Shown: positions 53,768 through 61,566 of the stretch, one piece after another
Layout: every line of letters starts with the position of its first letter
Numbering within the stretch: the first letter of the stretch is position 1
DNA from: Corynebacterium meitnerae
Lineage (GTDB): Bacteria; Actinomycetota; Actinomycetes; Mycobacteriales; Mycobacteriaceae
Assembly (NCBI RefSeq): GCF_027570075.1
Contig: NZ_JAKMUS010000002.1
Coordinates: 159,810-223,809 of the forward strand
DNA: 64,000 nucleotides
Direction of reading: 5' to 3'
Translations under genes and position numbers: made by a program
Notes under the pieces: generated by a model
The model's input: only the letters and a program-made list of their open reading frames with translations
What the model was told of the DNA's origin: nothing
The model's database searches: none

Positions 53768-53806
53768 GAGATCGTCGATAAGCACATGCTTATCGACGAT
53801 CTCTTT
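53768..53806 (+). terminator. infB terminator formed by inverted CGTCGATAAGC sites 14 and 15
   Basis: GAGATCGTCGATAAGC (53768-53783), loop ACAT, and GCTTATCGACGATCTC (53788-53803), then TTT. The exact 11-mers are at 53773-53783 (plus) and 53788-53798 (minus). A perfect 16-bp stem. Confidence 0.9.
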
Positions 53807-53813
53807 AGGCCTG

Positions 53814-53819
53814 TAGACT
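53814..53819 (+). promoter_or_regulatory. -10 element TAGACT upstream of rbfA
   Basis: Located 39 nt before the rbfA ATG and just past the infB terminator, giving a leader of about 33 nt with AAAGGAG. Confidence 0.55.
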
Positions 53820-53858
53820 ATGAGCCTGTTCTGCTGCTGACATCAAAGGAGTGACGTT

Positions 53859-54293
53859 ATGGCTGACAACACGCGTGCACAACGACTGGCGAAGAGGATC
53901 CAGACGATCGTGGCGAGCGCCATTGAGCGCCAAGTCAAGGACCGCCGCTTGGAGTTGGTCACCGTCACTGATGTCCGCGTGACGGGCGATCTGCACGACG
54001 CAACTGTGTACTACACGGTGCGTGGCGCAAATATTGAAGATGAGCCGGATTATGACCAGGCTGCTGAGGCCCTCAACCGTGCTCGTGGCCAGCTGCGCAA
54101 GATCGTCGGTGATGAGTTGGGTGTGCGCTTCACCCCGACGCTGGCTTTTGAGCTGGATACCGTCCCGGAGGCGTCGGCCCGCATGGAGGAGTTGCTCGCG
54201 CGTGCTCGCGCCCGCGATGAGGAGCTCGCGGAGCTGAAGAAGAACGCGACCCCGGCGGGGGACGCGGACCCGTATAAGACGAGGGACGAGTAG
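53859..54293 (+). CDS. rbfA: Ribosome-binding factor A
   Basis: 30S cold-shock assembly factor. 144 residues: [50 protein letters not shown]-type fold, [35 protein letters not shown]. It has its own promoter because infB is terminated upstream. AAAGGAG lies 8 nt upstream of the ATG. The next gene starts on the base after its stop. Confidence 0.95.
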   Translation: MADNTRAQRLAKRIQTIVASAIERQVKDRRLELVTVTDVRVTGDLHDATVYYTVRGANIEDEPDYDQAAEALNRARGQLRKIVGDELGVRFTPTLAFELDTVPEASARMEELLARARARDEELAELKKNATPAGDADPYKTRDE

Positions 54294-55295
54294 ATGGCCG
54301 GTGGTATTCAGGCCGAATACCCGGCCTTGTTCGGCCCTGGTGAAGGTAATTTCACTGAGGTCGCTGAGAAGCTTCGCGCTGCGGATGAGGTACATATTGT
54401 CACCCACATTCGCCCCGACGCGGACGCGGTAGGTTCTGCTTTCGGCCTAAAGTACGCGCTCGCTGCTCTTGATGTGCCGGCCAAGGTGTACATCGGCCAG
54501 AACGTGGAACTTCCGGAAAATATCCGGACGGTGCCAGGTGTGGAAACGGTGGCGTTGGGGAAGCCGCTGCCGGAAACAGGCCTGATTGTGACCACCGATT
54601 GTGCGTCCTTGGACCGCACAGGCATGTATCAGGAGGAACTGGCAGCGCATCCAGAACGCGTTGTGGTGATTGATCACCATGCGTCGAATCCAGGGTATGG
54701 GGCACTGAATCTTGTGTTGCCGTCTGAATCGACGACGGTGATTATTCGTGAGCTGCTGTCGTACCTGGATGTTGAGCTCACCCCTGACATTGCGTACTGC
54801 CTGTACGCGGGCCTTGTCACGGACACCGGAAGTTTCCGCTGGGGCACCTCCCGCATGCACATCCTCGCTGCCGAGTTGATGGAGCACGGTGTGGATACCC
54901 GTGCCGCTGCGATGGACCTCATGGATGCGGTGTCAGCGGATGACCTGAAGCTCATGGGCGACGTGATGGCGGGGATGGAAACGCGTGCGGCTGGGCGCTA
55001 CACCATCTCTGTTTTGGCTATTGATGATGCGCATTTGCGCCACATGAACCAGACCGCGATCGAGTCCATCATTGAGTATTCCCGTGCATTGACCGGCAGC
55101 GATATCGGCGTGGTGTTCAAGGAAATTCATCCGGGCTACTGGTCGGTGTCATTGCGCTCGAGCGTGGTGAATGTGGCTGAGGTGGCCGCGATTCACGGTG
55201 GCGGCGGACACATCCCGGCTGCTGGCTATTCCGTTGCTGGTTCTGTGGATGATGCGATTAGCGCTCTGCAGAAGTCGGTGTCGGAGCTTCCGTGA
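54294..55295 (+). CDS. DHH-family phosphoesterase (NrnA-like)
   Basis: 333 residues. DHH motifs HIRPDADAVGSAFGL, TTDCASLDRTG and VVIDHHASNPGYG, and DHHA1 domain end AIHGGGGHIPAAGYSV. NrnA-type enzymes degrade nanoRNA and pAp and, in mycobacteria (Rv2837c), hydrolyse c-di-AMP or pApA; which substrate applies here is open. The ATG abuts the rbfA stop codon, and its own stop overlaps the MATE gene (GTGA), so rbfA to pptT form one run. Confidence 0.92.
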   Translation: MAGGIQAEYPALFGPGEGNFTEVAEKLRAADEVHIVTHIRPDADAVGSAFGLKYALAALDVPAKVYIGQNVELPENIRTVPGVETVALGKPLPETGLIVTTDCASLDRTGMYQEELAAHPERVVVIDHHASNPGYGALNLVLPSESTTVIIRELLSYLDVELTPDIAYCLYAGLVTDTGSFRWGTSRMHILAAELMEHGVDTRAAAMDLMDAVSADDLKLMGDVMAGMETRAAGRYTISVLAIDDAHLRHMNQTAIESIIEYSRALTGSDIGVVFKEIHPGYWSVSLRSSVVNVAEVAAIHGGGGHIPAAGYSVAGSVDDAISALQKSVSELP

Positions 55296-56587
55296 CAGAA
55301 GTAACCGCTAAACGGGTACTTGCTCTTGCGCTTCCTGCATTAGGTGTGCTGGCAGCAAACCCACTGTATTTGCTGCTTGATACTGCCGTGATTGGCCGCC
55401 TGGGTGCGGTGGAACTCGCTGCACTGGCGGCAGGCGCCACTGTCCAATCCACGGTGACCACGCAGTTGACGTTTTTGTCCTACGGGACTACCGCGCGGTC
55501 TGCGCGTTTTTATGGGGCGGGCAAGAAAGACCAAGCCATTGCTGAGGGCGTGCAGGCAACGTGGGTGGCACTGGGCGTTGGCGCCATTCTGGCCACGCTG
55601 GTGTGGATCTTCGCGCGGCCGATCGCACTGTTTCTCACCAACGATCCTGCGGCAGCGGGGCAGGCGGTGTGGTGGATGCGCACCGCTGCTTTTGCCATCC
55701 CGCTGACACTGGTGATCATGGCTGGTAATGGCTGGTTACGGGGTATCCAGAACACGCGTTTGCCGTTCGTGTTCACGTTGTTCGGGCTGATCCCCGGCGC
55801 TATTGCGCTGCCGTTCCTCGTAGCCAAGTTCGGGCTGGTGGGCTCAGCAGTGGCCAATATCATTGGAATGGGGCTCACGGCTACGGGCTTCATCGTGGCG
55901 CTGATGCGCGCACACAACGGGTCGTGGAAGCCACAGTGGCGCGTGATCAAGCAGCAGTTGGTGTTGGGCCGTGATCTGATCGTGCGGTCTTTGTCATTCC
56001 AAGTGGCGTTTGTCTCCGCCGCGGCTGTGGCGGGCCGCGTTGGGGTAGCAGCGCTCGCAGCACACCAGATCATGCTGCAGCTGTGGAACTTCCTCACGCT
56101 GGTGCTTGATTCCTTGGCTATCGCCGCGCAGACCCTCACCGGCGCTGCATTGGGTACCGGCCGGGTGGATACAGCCCGTGATGTGGGCAAGCAAGTGATT
56201 CGTCTCTCTGCTGGATTCGCCCTCATTCTGGCGGCTGTCTTCGCCGTTGGTGGTCCGGCGATCCGGATGATCTTTACCTCTGATCAGGCGGTGCTTAACG
56301 CCATGGCGGTGCCCTGGTGGGTGCTCATCGCCATGATCGTGGCCGGGGGAGTGCTCTTCGCGCTCGACGGCGTGCTGTTGGGCGCAAGCGACGCTGCATT
56401 TCTGCGCACCCTCACGGTGGCATCAGTGGTCTTTGGTTTCTTGCCGGGTATCGCCGTGGCGTACTGGGCAGGAACGGGGCTCACGGGTATCTGGTGTGGT
56501 TTGGCCGCAATGATCGCTTTGCGATTGATTGGTGTGGTGTGGCGATTTAAGTCCATGCGGTGGGCACGCACGGTGGTAGGAACATAA
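55292..56587 (+). CDS. dinF: MATE-family efflux transporter (DinF-like)
   Basis: 431 residues, twelve hydrophobic segments in two MATE halves; early VLALALPALGVLAANPLYLLLDTAVIGRLGAVELAALAAG is the MATE/DinF N-terminus. It probably exports cationic compounds by Na+ or H+ exchange. GTG start overlapping the DHH gene stop. The gene in this position is dinF in M. tuberculosis (Rv2836c); no LexA-type SOS box was evident nearby. Confidence 0.9.
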   Translation: MTEVTAKRVLALALPALGVLAANPLYLLLDTAVIGRLGAVELAALAAGATVQSTVTTQLTFLSYGTTARSARFYGAGKKDQAIAEGVQATWVALGVGAILATLVWIFARPIALFLTNDPAAAGQAVWWMRTAAFAIPLTLVIMAGNGWLRGIQNTRLPFVFTLFGLIPGAIALPFLVAKFGLVGSAVANIIGMGLTATGFIVALMRAHNGSWKPQWRVIKQQLVLGRDLIVRSLSFQVAFVSAAAVAGRVGVAALAAHQIMLQLWNFLTLVLDSLAIAAQTLTGAALGTGRVDTARDVGKQVIRLSAGFALILAAVFAVGGPAIRMIFTSDQAVLNAMAVPWWVLIAMIVAGGVLFALDGVLLGASDAAFLRTLTVASVVFGFLPGIAVAYWAGTGLTGIWCGLAAMIALRLIGVVWRFKSMRWARTVVGT

Positions 56588-56592
56588 GCACG

Positions 56593-57417
56593 ATGATTAA
56601 ACGGCCAAGGAAGAAGCGGACCACCACCTTGTGGGCGGTCTCTGATCTGCATGCGGCGGTGAAAGCAAACCAGCCACGGTTGGAGGAGATCCAGCCGAAT
56701 GATCCTTCTGATTGGCTCATTGTTGCCGGGGACGTAGCAGAACGCACCGAACTTGTGGTTCAGGTGATGCAGCAGCTGGTGGATCGCTTCCACACGGTCA
56801 TCTGGGTGCCCGGCAACCACGAATTGTTCAGCCGTGGCATGGACCGCTACACGGGGCGTGACAAATATGACCAGTTGGTCAGCAGGCTGCGCGCCATTGG
56901 TGTGATCACTCCGGAAGACCCGTACCCGGTGTTCGGGGGAGTGACCATCGCGCCGCTATTCACCCTGTATGACTATTCTTTCCGCGCGCCGATGATGAGC
57001 GTGGAAGAGGCACTTGCCTCCGCACGAGCCCGGGAAATTGTGCTTACTGATGAGGTGGCCATCGCCCCATTCGTGGACATCCGCGCGTGGTGCTGGGACA
57101 GGTTGACGTACACCACTAGGCGGCTCTCCCGCGTGGAGGGGGAGACCATCCTGGTGAATCACTGGCCGCTCATCCAGGAGCCAACGGACAAGATGCTGTG
57201 GCGTGAGATCGCCTTGTGGTGCGGCACCCGGCACACACGTGGGTGGGCGAAGCGCTATAACGCCCGCGCTGTCATCTATGGTCACCTGCATATGCCAGGG
57301 GTGGAAACGTATGACGGGGTGGATCACATCGAGGTCTCCTTGGGGTACCCCGATGAGTGGCGGAGGCGTGGCCACGTCCCGCAGTGGCCATTCCCGGTGA
57401 TGGAGGTGGAACAGTGA
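56593..57417 (+). CDS. Metallophosphoesterase
   Basis: 274-residue calcineurin-like phosphoesterase. Metal motifs SDLHAAV, IVAGDVAE, VPGNHELF, LVNHWPL and VIYGHLHMPG are all present, so it should be active. Basic N-terminus MIKRPRKKR. Orthologous by position to Rv2795c, next to pptT. In mycobacteria that protein is reported to oppose PptT by removing the phosphopantetheine arm, which fits the overlap with pptT here. It starts 5 nt after the MATE gene with GTAGGAAC upstream. Confidence 0.9.
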   Translation: MIKRPRKKRTTTLWAVSDLHAAVKANQPRLEEIQPNDPSDWLIVAGDVAERTELVVQVMQQLVDRFHTVIWVPGNHELFSRGMDRYTGRDKYDQLVSRLRAIGVITPEDPYPVFGGVTIAPLFTLYDYSFRAPMMSVEEALASARAREIVLTDEVAIAPFVDIRAWCWDRLTYTTRRLSRVEGETILVNHWPLIQEPTDKMLWREIALWCGTRHTRGWAKRYNARAVIYGHLHMPGVETYDGVDHIEVSLGYPDEWRRRGHVPQWPFPVMEVEQ

Positions 57418-58088
57418 TTGACCGCGACCTGTTCCCCGAGCCTGCCCGCGTGGTGTACATGTACACCGACCAGAGCAACGGTGACACGGATTTAAGCAAC
57501 TACCACGAGTTGCACCCGGAAGAACGCATCGTGGTCAGTCGCGCTGTGGATTCCCGGAAGGGCGAGTTCGGCGACGCGCGCTGGTGCGCCCATGAGGCAT
57601 TGCGCGAACTCGGTGTGGATTCCGTGCACGCGATCTTGCGCGGTGAGCGGGGAATGCCGTTGTGGCCAGAGGGGTACACGGGCTCTCTTACACACACGGA
57701 GGGGCTGCGCATCGCGGTGGCAGCGCCGACGAGCCAATTGCGTTCCGTCGGCATCGACGCAGAACCTGCCCAGGCGCTGCCGGAGGGGGTGCTAGATCAG
57801 ATTGCGCGCTCGCAGGAACGACACTGGGTGGACACCCAGAAGGTAACAGGCAAGGACTGGGCTGACCGCCTGCTGTTCTGTGCCAAGGAAGCCACGTACA
57901 AGGCGTGGTTCCCCATGACGTTGCGGTGGCTCGGTTTTGAGGACGCGGAGATTGAAATTCGCCCAGACGGCACCTTCATCGCCTATATCCTTGCCCGCCC
58001 CACCCCGGTGCCGTTCATTGAAGGCCGGTGGGTTGTCCGCGGCGGCTATGTGTGCGCTGGGACCTTCGTGCCGCGGGTGGCGCGTTAG
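57414..58088 (+). CDS. pptT: 4'-phosphopantetheinyl transferase (PptT/Sfp-type)
   Basis: 224 residues. Transfers phosphopantetheine from CoA to carrier proteins; in mycolic-acid actinobacteria it activates Pks13 and other synthases. Magnesium-binding and catalytic motifs: GSLTHTEG, VGIDAEPAQ and FCAKEATYKAWFP. GTG 57414 overlaps the preceding TGA (GTGA). Adjacent to the phosphoesterase and convergent with truB as in M. tuberculosis (Rv2795c-pptT-truB). The last 4 bp overlap truB. Confidence 0.93.
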   Translation: MIDRDLFPEPARVVYMYTDQSNGDTDLSNYHELHPEERIVVSRAVDSRKGEFGDARWCAHEALRELGVDSVHAILRGERGMPLWPEGYTGSLTHTEGLRIAVAAPTSQLRSVGIDAEPAQALPEGVLDQIARSQERHWVDTQKVTGKDWADRLLFCAKEATYKAWFPMTLRWLGFEDAEIEIRPDGTFIAYILARPTPVPFIEGRWVVRGGYVCAGTFVPRVAR

Positions 58089-58993
58089 AGGGTGGAAGGG
58101 CGAGCGACGAAGATCGTCGATAAGCGAGAGCCCTTCTCCTTGACCAGCGCGACAGCGCGGCCATCAGGGCCCACTGCAGCGTGAACACCCTTCAGCCCGC
58201 GCGGTTCAAACCATTTCCCCATCGCCAGTGCCGCGTATTCATCCGCCGTGACCTCCAGGACAGGCCAAGCGGCGGTCAAAGCCTCATCGAGTGAGAGGGA
58301 GAGCGCCGCGGATTCTTCGAGCTCATCGAGCGTGCGCGCATGCGCGAGGGTGAAGGGCCCAGATGCTTCACGACGCAACGCGGTCAAATGCCCACCCACC
58401 CCGAGTGCTTCACCCATATCGCGGGCGAGCGAGCGAATGTAGGTGCCCGACGAACAGTGCACGCGGGCGTGCACATCCACGAAAGACCCCTCGCGGGTGA
58501 TCTCCGAGACATCGAAGGAGAACACTGTCACGGGTCGCGCCGGGATGACCACTTCTTTGCCTTCGCGGACGAGTTCGTGGGCGCGCTTGCCGTCGATCTT
58601 GATAGCAGACACCTTGGACGGCACCTGCATGATGTCCCCGGTGAGCGCGGCGACTTCAGCCATGATCGCCTCATCAGTGAGCGCGGAAGCATCCGCCTGT
58701 GAGACGACCTCGCCTTCCGCATCATCCGTCGTGGTGGCAGCACCCAGGCGGAGAGTGGTGGAGTACACCTTGTCATCGGCCACGAGGTGAGCCAGCAGCT
58801 TCGTGCCCCGCTCAATGCCAGCAACAAGCACGCCGGTTGCCATCGGATCAAGCGTGCCCGCGTGCCCCACCTTGCGGGTGCCAAAGAAGCGCCGCAGACG
58901 CGCCACAACATCATGGCTGGTCATGCCGGCAGGTTTGTCCACAACGACGATGCCGGACGTGGACAGAGGATCAGGGTTTTGGCCAAGGTTCAT
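58085..58993 (-). CDS. truB: tRNA pseudouridine-55 synthase TruB
   Basis: 302 residues. TruB motifs: GIVVVDKPAGMTSHDVVARLRRFF, KVGHAGTLDPMATGVLVAGI with catalytic Asp, LRLGAATTTDDAEGEVV, ALTGDIMQVPSKVSAIKIDGKRAHELVREG, ARVHCSSGTYIRSLARDMGEAL, and a C-terminal PUA-like domain. ATG 58993 follows TAGGGT by 7 nt; the longer open frame lies inside ribF on the other strand. Divergent from ribF with only 31 bp between start codons. Confidence 0.95.
   Translation of the reverse strand: MNLGQNPDPLSTSGIVVVDKPAGMTSHDVVARLRRFFGTRKVGHAGTLDPMATGVLVAGIERGTKLLAHLVADDKVYSTTLRLGAATTTDDAEGEVVSQADASALTDEAIMAEVAALTGDIMQVPSKVSAIKIDGKRAHELVREGKEVVIPARPVTVFSFDVSEITREGSFVDVHARVHCSSGTYIRSLARDMGEALGVGGHLTALRREASGPFTLAHARTLDELEESAALSLSLDEALTAAWPVLEVTADEYAALAMGKWFEPRGLKGVHAAVGPDGRAVALVKEKGSRLSTIFVARPSTL
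58115..58125 (+). repeat. CGTCGATAAGC site 16 (3' end of truB)
   Basis: Antisense to truB; the coding strand reads C-GCT TAT-CG in a third frame, encoding Arg-Leu-Ser-Thr (CGC TTA TCG ACG). Confidence 0.8.
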
Positions 58994-59000
58994 GTGACTA

Positions 59001-59017
59001 ACCCTATGCACTACGCT
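59001..59017. promoter_or_regulatory. Divergent leaderless promoters of truB and ribF
   Basis: Minus-strand TAGGGT (59001-59006) and plus-strand TACGCT (59012-59017) are only 5 bp apart; each ends 7 nt before its start codon. Confidence 0.6.
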
Positions 59018-59024
59018 AGCGCGA

Positions 59025-59999
59025 GTGGATATTTTGTCAGGGCTCGCTGAGGTTCCCGCCGGTCTGAATGGTCCGGTGGTCACCATTGGGGTCTTCGACG
59101 GGGTGCACCGTGGCCACCAAAAGCTCATTGGGCATGCGGTGGACCGTGCCCGCGCCGCTGGTGTGCCCACTGTGCTGATGACCTTTGACCCGCACCCAGT
59201 TGCTGTCTTCGCCCCCGAGTACACCCCGGATGTGCTCATGCCGCTGGAAGAGCGCGCTCGTCTCATCGAAGGGCTCGGCGTGGATTACATGCTGGTCATC
59301 GACTTCACCAAGGAGCTCGCGGGGGAGAGCCCGGAGGATTACTTCGTGCAGGTCATCGTGGACAAGCTTCATGCTTCCCGCGTGGTCGTGGGGGAGAACT
59401 TCACCTTCGGTGCAGGCGGTTTAGGCACCGCGCAGACGATGCAGGAGCTCGGTGAAAAATACGGCGTCGACGTGGACATCGTGTCTTTGCTTTTCGACGG
59501 CTCCTCCCGCGTCTGCTCCACCTCCATCCGCGACGCACTCGAGAAGGGCGATGTGGGTCAGGCATCTGATTTCCTTGGCCGGGCCTTCTCCGTGACAGCA
59601 CGCGTGGAGCGCGGCGCTGGACGTGGTGGCCGTGAGCTGGGATACCCGACGGCGAACCAGTACGTCTGCGATAACGAAGCCGTGCCAGGTGACGGCGTGT
59701 ACGCCGGCTGGTTCACCGTGCTGCCTGAGGAGGGGACAAGTCCCATTGACGGTGACATGGAGTTGGGTGTGCGCTACCCAGCGGCGATCTCCGTGGGCAC
59801 GAACCCGACCTTTGGTGATTCGCGCCGCAGTGTCGAATCCTTCGTGCTGGACCGTGACGCGGATCTGTATGGGCGACTCGCACGCGTGGAATTCGTGGCG
59901 AAGGTGCGCGACATGGTGAAGTTTGATTCTGTGGACGAGCTCCTGGAAAACATGGCGCGCGACGTAGCAACCACGCGCACCCTCCTTGAGCGCGCTTAA
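59025..59999 (+). CDS. ribF: Bifunctional riboflavin kinase/FAD synthetase
   Basis: 324 residues. N-terminal FMN adenylyltransferase domain (TIGVFDGVHRGHQKLIGHAV, LMTFDPHP, VVGENFTFGAGGLG, CSTSIRDALEKGDV) and C-terminal riboflavin-kinase domain (RGGRELGYPTANQYV, VYAGWF, VGTNPTFG, VESFVLD). It makes FMN and FAD. GTG 59025 lies 7 nt after TACGCT with no Shine-Dalgarno. Confidence 0.95.
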   Translation: MDILSGLAEVPAGLNGPVVTIGVFDGVHRGHQKLIGHAVDRARAAGVPTVLMTFDPHPVAVFAPEYTPDVLMPLEERARLIEGLGVDYMLVIDFTKELAGESPEDYFVQVIVDKLHASRVVVGENFTFGAGGLGTAQTMQELGEKYGVDVDIVSLLFDGSSRVCSTSIRDALEKGDVGQASDFLGRAFSVTARVERGAGRGGRELGYPTANQYVCDNEAVPGDGVYAGWFTVLPEEGTSPIDGDMELGVRYPAAISVGTNPTFGDSRRSVESFVLDRDADLYGRLARVEFVAKVRDMVKFDSVDELLENMARDVATTRTLLERA

Positions 60000-60011
60000 G
60001 GCATGACCAGT

Positions 60012-60017
60012 TAGGCT
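60012..60017 (+). promoter_or_regulatory. -10 element TAGGCT of the nucleoside hydrolase gene
   Basis: Ends 8 nt before ATG 60026; no ribosome binding site. Confidence 0.55.
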
Positions 60018-60025
60018 TGGGCGCC

Positions 60026-60979
60026 ATGACCCGCAAAATGATTCTGGACCTTGATACCGGCATCGATGATGCCCTCGCTCTCGCCTACGCACTGGGCTCT
60101 GAGGAAGTAGACCTCATTGGTGTGACCGGCACCTACGGCAACGTTCTCGTTGAAACCGGTGTGCGCAACACCCTGGCCATCCTCGAACTCTTCGGCCGCA
60201 CCGACGTTCCGGTGTTCGCCGGCCCCGGCCACGCCAGCGCGAAGGATTCCTTCGAGGTGCTGGAAATCTCCGAGTTCATCCATGGCAAGAACGGCATCGG
60301 TGAGGCAGAACTGCCCGAGCCCACGCGCCGGGTGGAGGCCAAGTCCGCGGTGGACTTCCTCGTGGAGTCGGTGGAGAAGTACGGCGATGAGCTCGTGATC
60401 GTCCCCACTGGCCCGTCCACGACGATCGCTGCTGCTGCGAAGGTGAGCCAGACGTTTGCGGAGAAAGCCCACATCGTCATGATGGGCGGCGCTCTCACCG
60501 TCCCAGGCAATGTGTCCCCGTGGGCAGAAGCCAACGTCAACCAGGACCCGGAGGCAACGGACGCGATCTTCCGCAGCATGGCAGACATCACCATGATCGG
60601 TCTGGACGTCACGCTGCAGACTCTTCTCACCACCGCTGAGACCGCGAAGTGGGAAGCCCTGGGCACCCCGGGCGGTGACTTCTTGGCAGCAGCCACGAAT
60701 TACTACATCGGCGCTTATGACACCACCGCACCGCACCTCGGTGGCTGTGGCCTACACGATCCGCTGGCTGTTGGTGTGGCGATCGACCCGTCGCTGGTGA
60801 CCACCCTGGACATCAACCTCAAGGTCGACACCGAAGGGGAGACCCGCGGACGCACCATCGGTGATGAAACTCGCCTCAACGATGAGACGAAGACCGCCAA
60901 GGTCGCCGTGGCCGTGGACAAGCAGCGCTTCCTCGAGGAGTTCATGCGCCGTCTGACCGGCCTGGCGGAGAAGAGCTAG
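60026..60979 (+). CDS. Inosine-uridine-preferring nucleoside hydrolase family protein
   Basis: 317 residues. Calcium-binding N-terminus ILDLDTGIDDALALAYAL (DxDxGxDDA), GVTGTYGNV, VPVFAGPGHA, LVIVPTGPSTTIAAAA, MMGGALTVPGNVSPWAEANVNQDPEA and the late Asp in CGLHDPLAVGVAID. It cleaves ribonucleosides to ribose and base (salvage). ATG 60026 is chosen from the -10 spacing over 60017. It lies between ribF and rpsO, where other actinobacteria usually have nothing or different genes. Confidence 0.92.
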   Translation: MTRKMILDLDTGIDDALALAYALGSEEVDLIGVTGTYGNVLVETGVRNTLAILELFGRTDVPVFAGPGHASAKDSFEVLEISEFIHGKNGIGEAELPEPTRRVEAKSAVDFLVESVEKYGDELVIVPTGPSTTIAAAAKVSQTFAEKAHIVMMGGALTVPGNVSPWAEANVNQDPEATDAIFRSMADITMIGLDVTLQTLLTTAETAKWEALGTPGGDFLAAATNYYIGAYDTTAPHLGGCGLHDPLAVGVAIDPSLVTTLDINLKVDTEGETRGRTIGDETRLNDETKTAKVAVAVDKQRFLEEFMRRLTGLAEKS

Positions 60980-61026
60980 ATCACTAGATCATCGGGTGGG
61001 ATTACCAGTTTCCGCCCACGGTGCGG

Positions 61027-61032
61027 TACTCT
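61027..61032 (+). promoter_or_regulatory. Possible -10 element TACTCT of rpsO
   Basis: Preceded by TGCGG; gives a leader of about 95 nt. The rest of the 152-bp gap holds no ORF; a small hairpin may form around GACTG/CAGTC (61057-61077). Confidence 0.4.
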
Positions 61033-61131
61033 TTTCAACTCGGTAGCGGCTCGCGTGACTGTGGTTCGCAGCAGTCCCCGCCACTGATTTCCGATGAATG
61101 CGAACTGAAATAACCAAGGAGAATAATTCCC

Positions 61132-61401
61132 ATGGCTTTGACCACTGAGAAGAAGGCCGAAATCCTCAAGGAGTACGGCCTGCACGAGACCGACACTGGT
61201 TCCCCGGAGGCTCAGGTTGCACTGCTCACCGAGCGCATCAACAACCTCACCGAGCACCTCAAGGACCACAAGCACGATCACCACTCCCGTCGTGGTCTGC
61301 TGCTGCTCGTTGGTCGTCGTCGCGGTCTGCTGAAGTACCTGCGCGAGAACAACGTTGAGCGTTACCGTGATCTGATTGCTCGTCTGGGTCTGCGTCGATA
61401 A
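61132..61401 (+). CDS. rpsO: 30S ribosomal protein S15
   Basis: 89 residues, exact family length: [70 protein letters not shown]. Binds 16S rRNA helices 20-22. AAGGAGAATAATTCCC precedes the ATG. The last codons CGT CGA TAA belong to a copy of the repeated 11-mer. A GC-rich terminator separates it from pnp, its usual partner. Confidence 0.98.
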   Translation: MALTTEKKAEILKEYGLHETDTGSPEAQVALLTERINNLTEHLKDHKHDHHSRRGLLLLVGRRRGLLKYLRENNVERYRDLIARLGLRR

Positions 61402-61403
61402 GC
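61393..61403 (+). repeat. CGTCGATAAGC site 17 (stop codon of rpsO)
   Basis: Encodes Arg-Arg-stop, as at site 3. Confidence 0.85.
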
Positions 61404-61428
61404 AATTAGCTTCGCGACAACCTTGGAT

Positions 61429-61458
61429 AACGGCCGTCACTTTTGGCGGCCGTTTTTT
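61429..61458 (+). terminator. Terminator after rpsO
   Basis: AACGGCCG (61429-61436) pairs with CGGCCGTT (61447-61454), followed by TTTT. Confidence 0.9.
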
Positions 61459-61491
61459 CGTGTGCATAGGGCTTTTTGTGTGACTAGCTGG

Positions 61492-61497
61492 TAGTGT
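61492..61497 (+). promoter_or_regulatory. -10 element TAGTGT of pnp
   Basis: Ends 6 nt before an in-frame GTG at 61504 and 69 nt before TTG 61567. Confidence 0.5.
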
Positions 61498-61566
61498 CCC
61501 TGGGTGCAACGAAAAGATTCACCACGGCGGCACCGACGACCGCCACGAACCCATGAAAGGGATCCG

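Noticed and set aside
11175..59499. GCTTTTCGACG, a one-base variant of the 11-mer, occurs six times (11175, 16920, 39308, 47830, 49033, 59489).
   Set aside because: Five of the six read CTT TTC GAC (Leu-Phe-Asp) in plus-strand genes, all in one orientation, so protein coding may explain them. They were not counted as sites of the motif.
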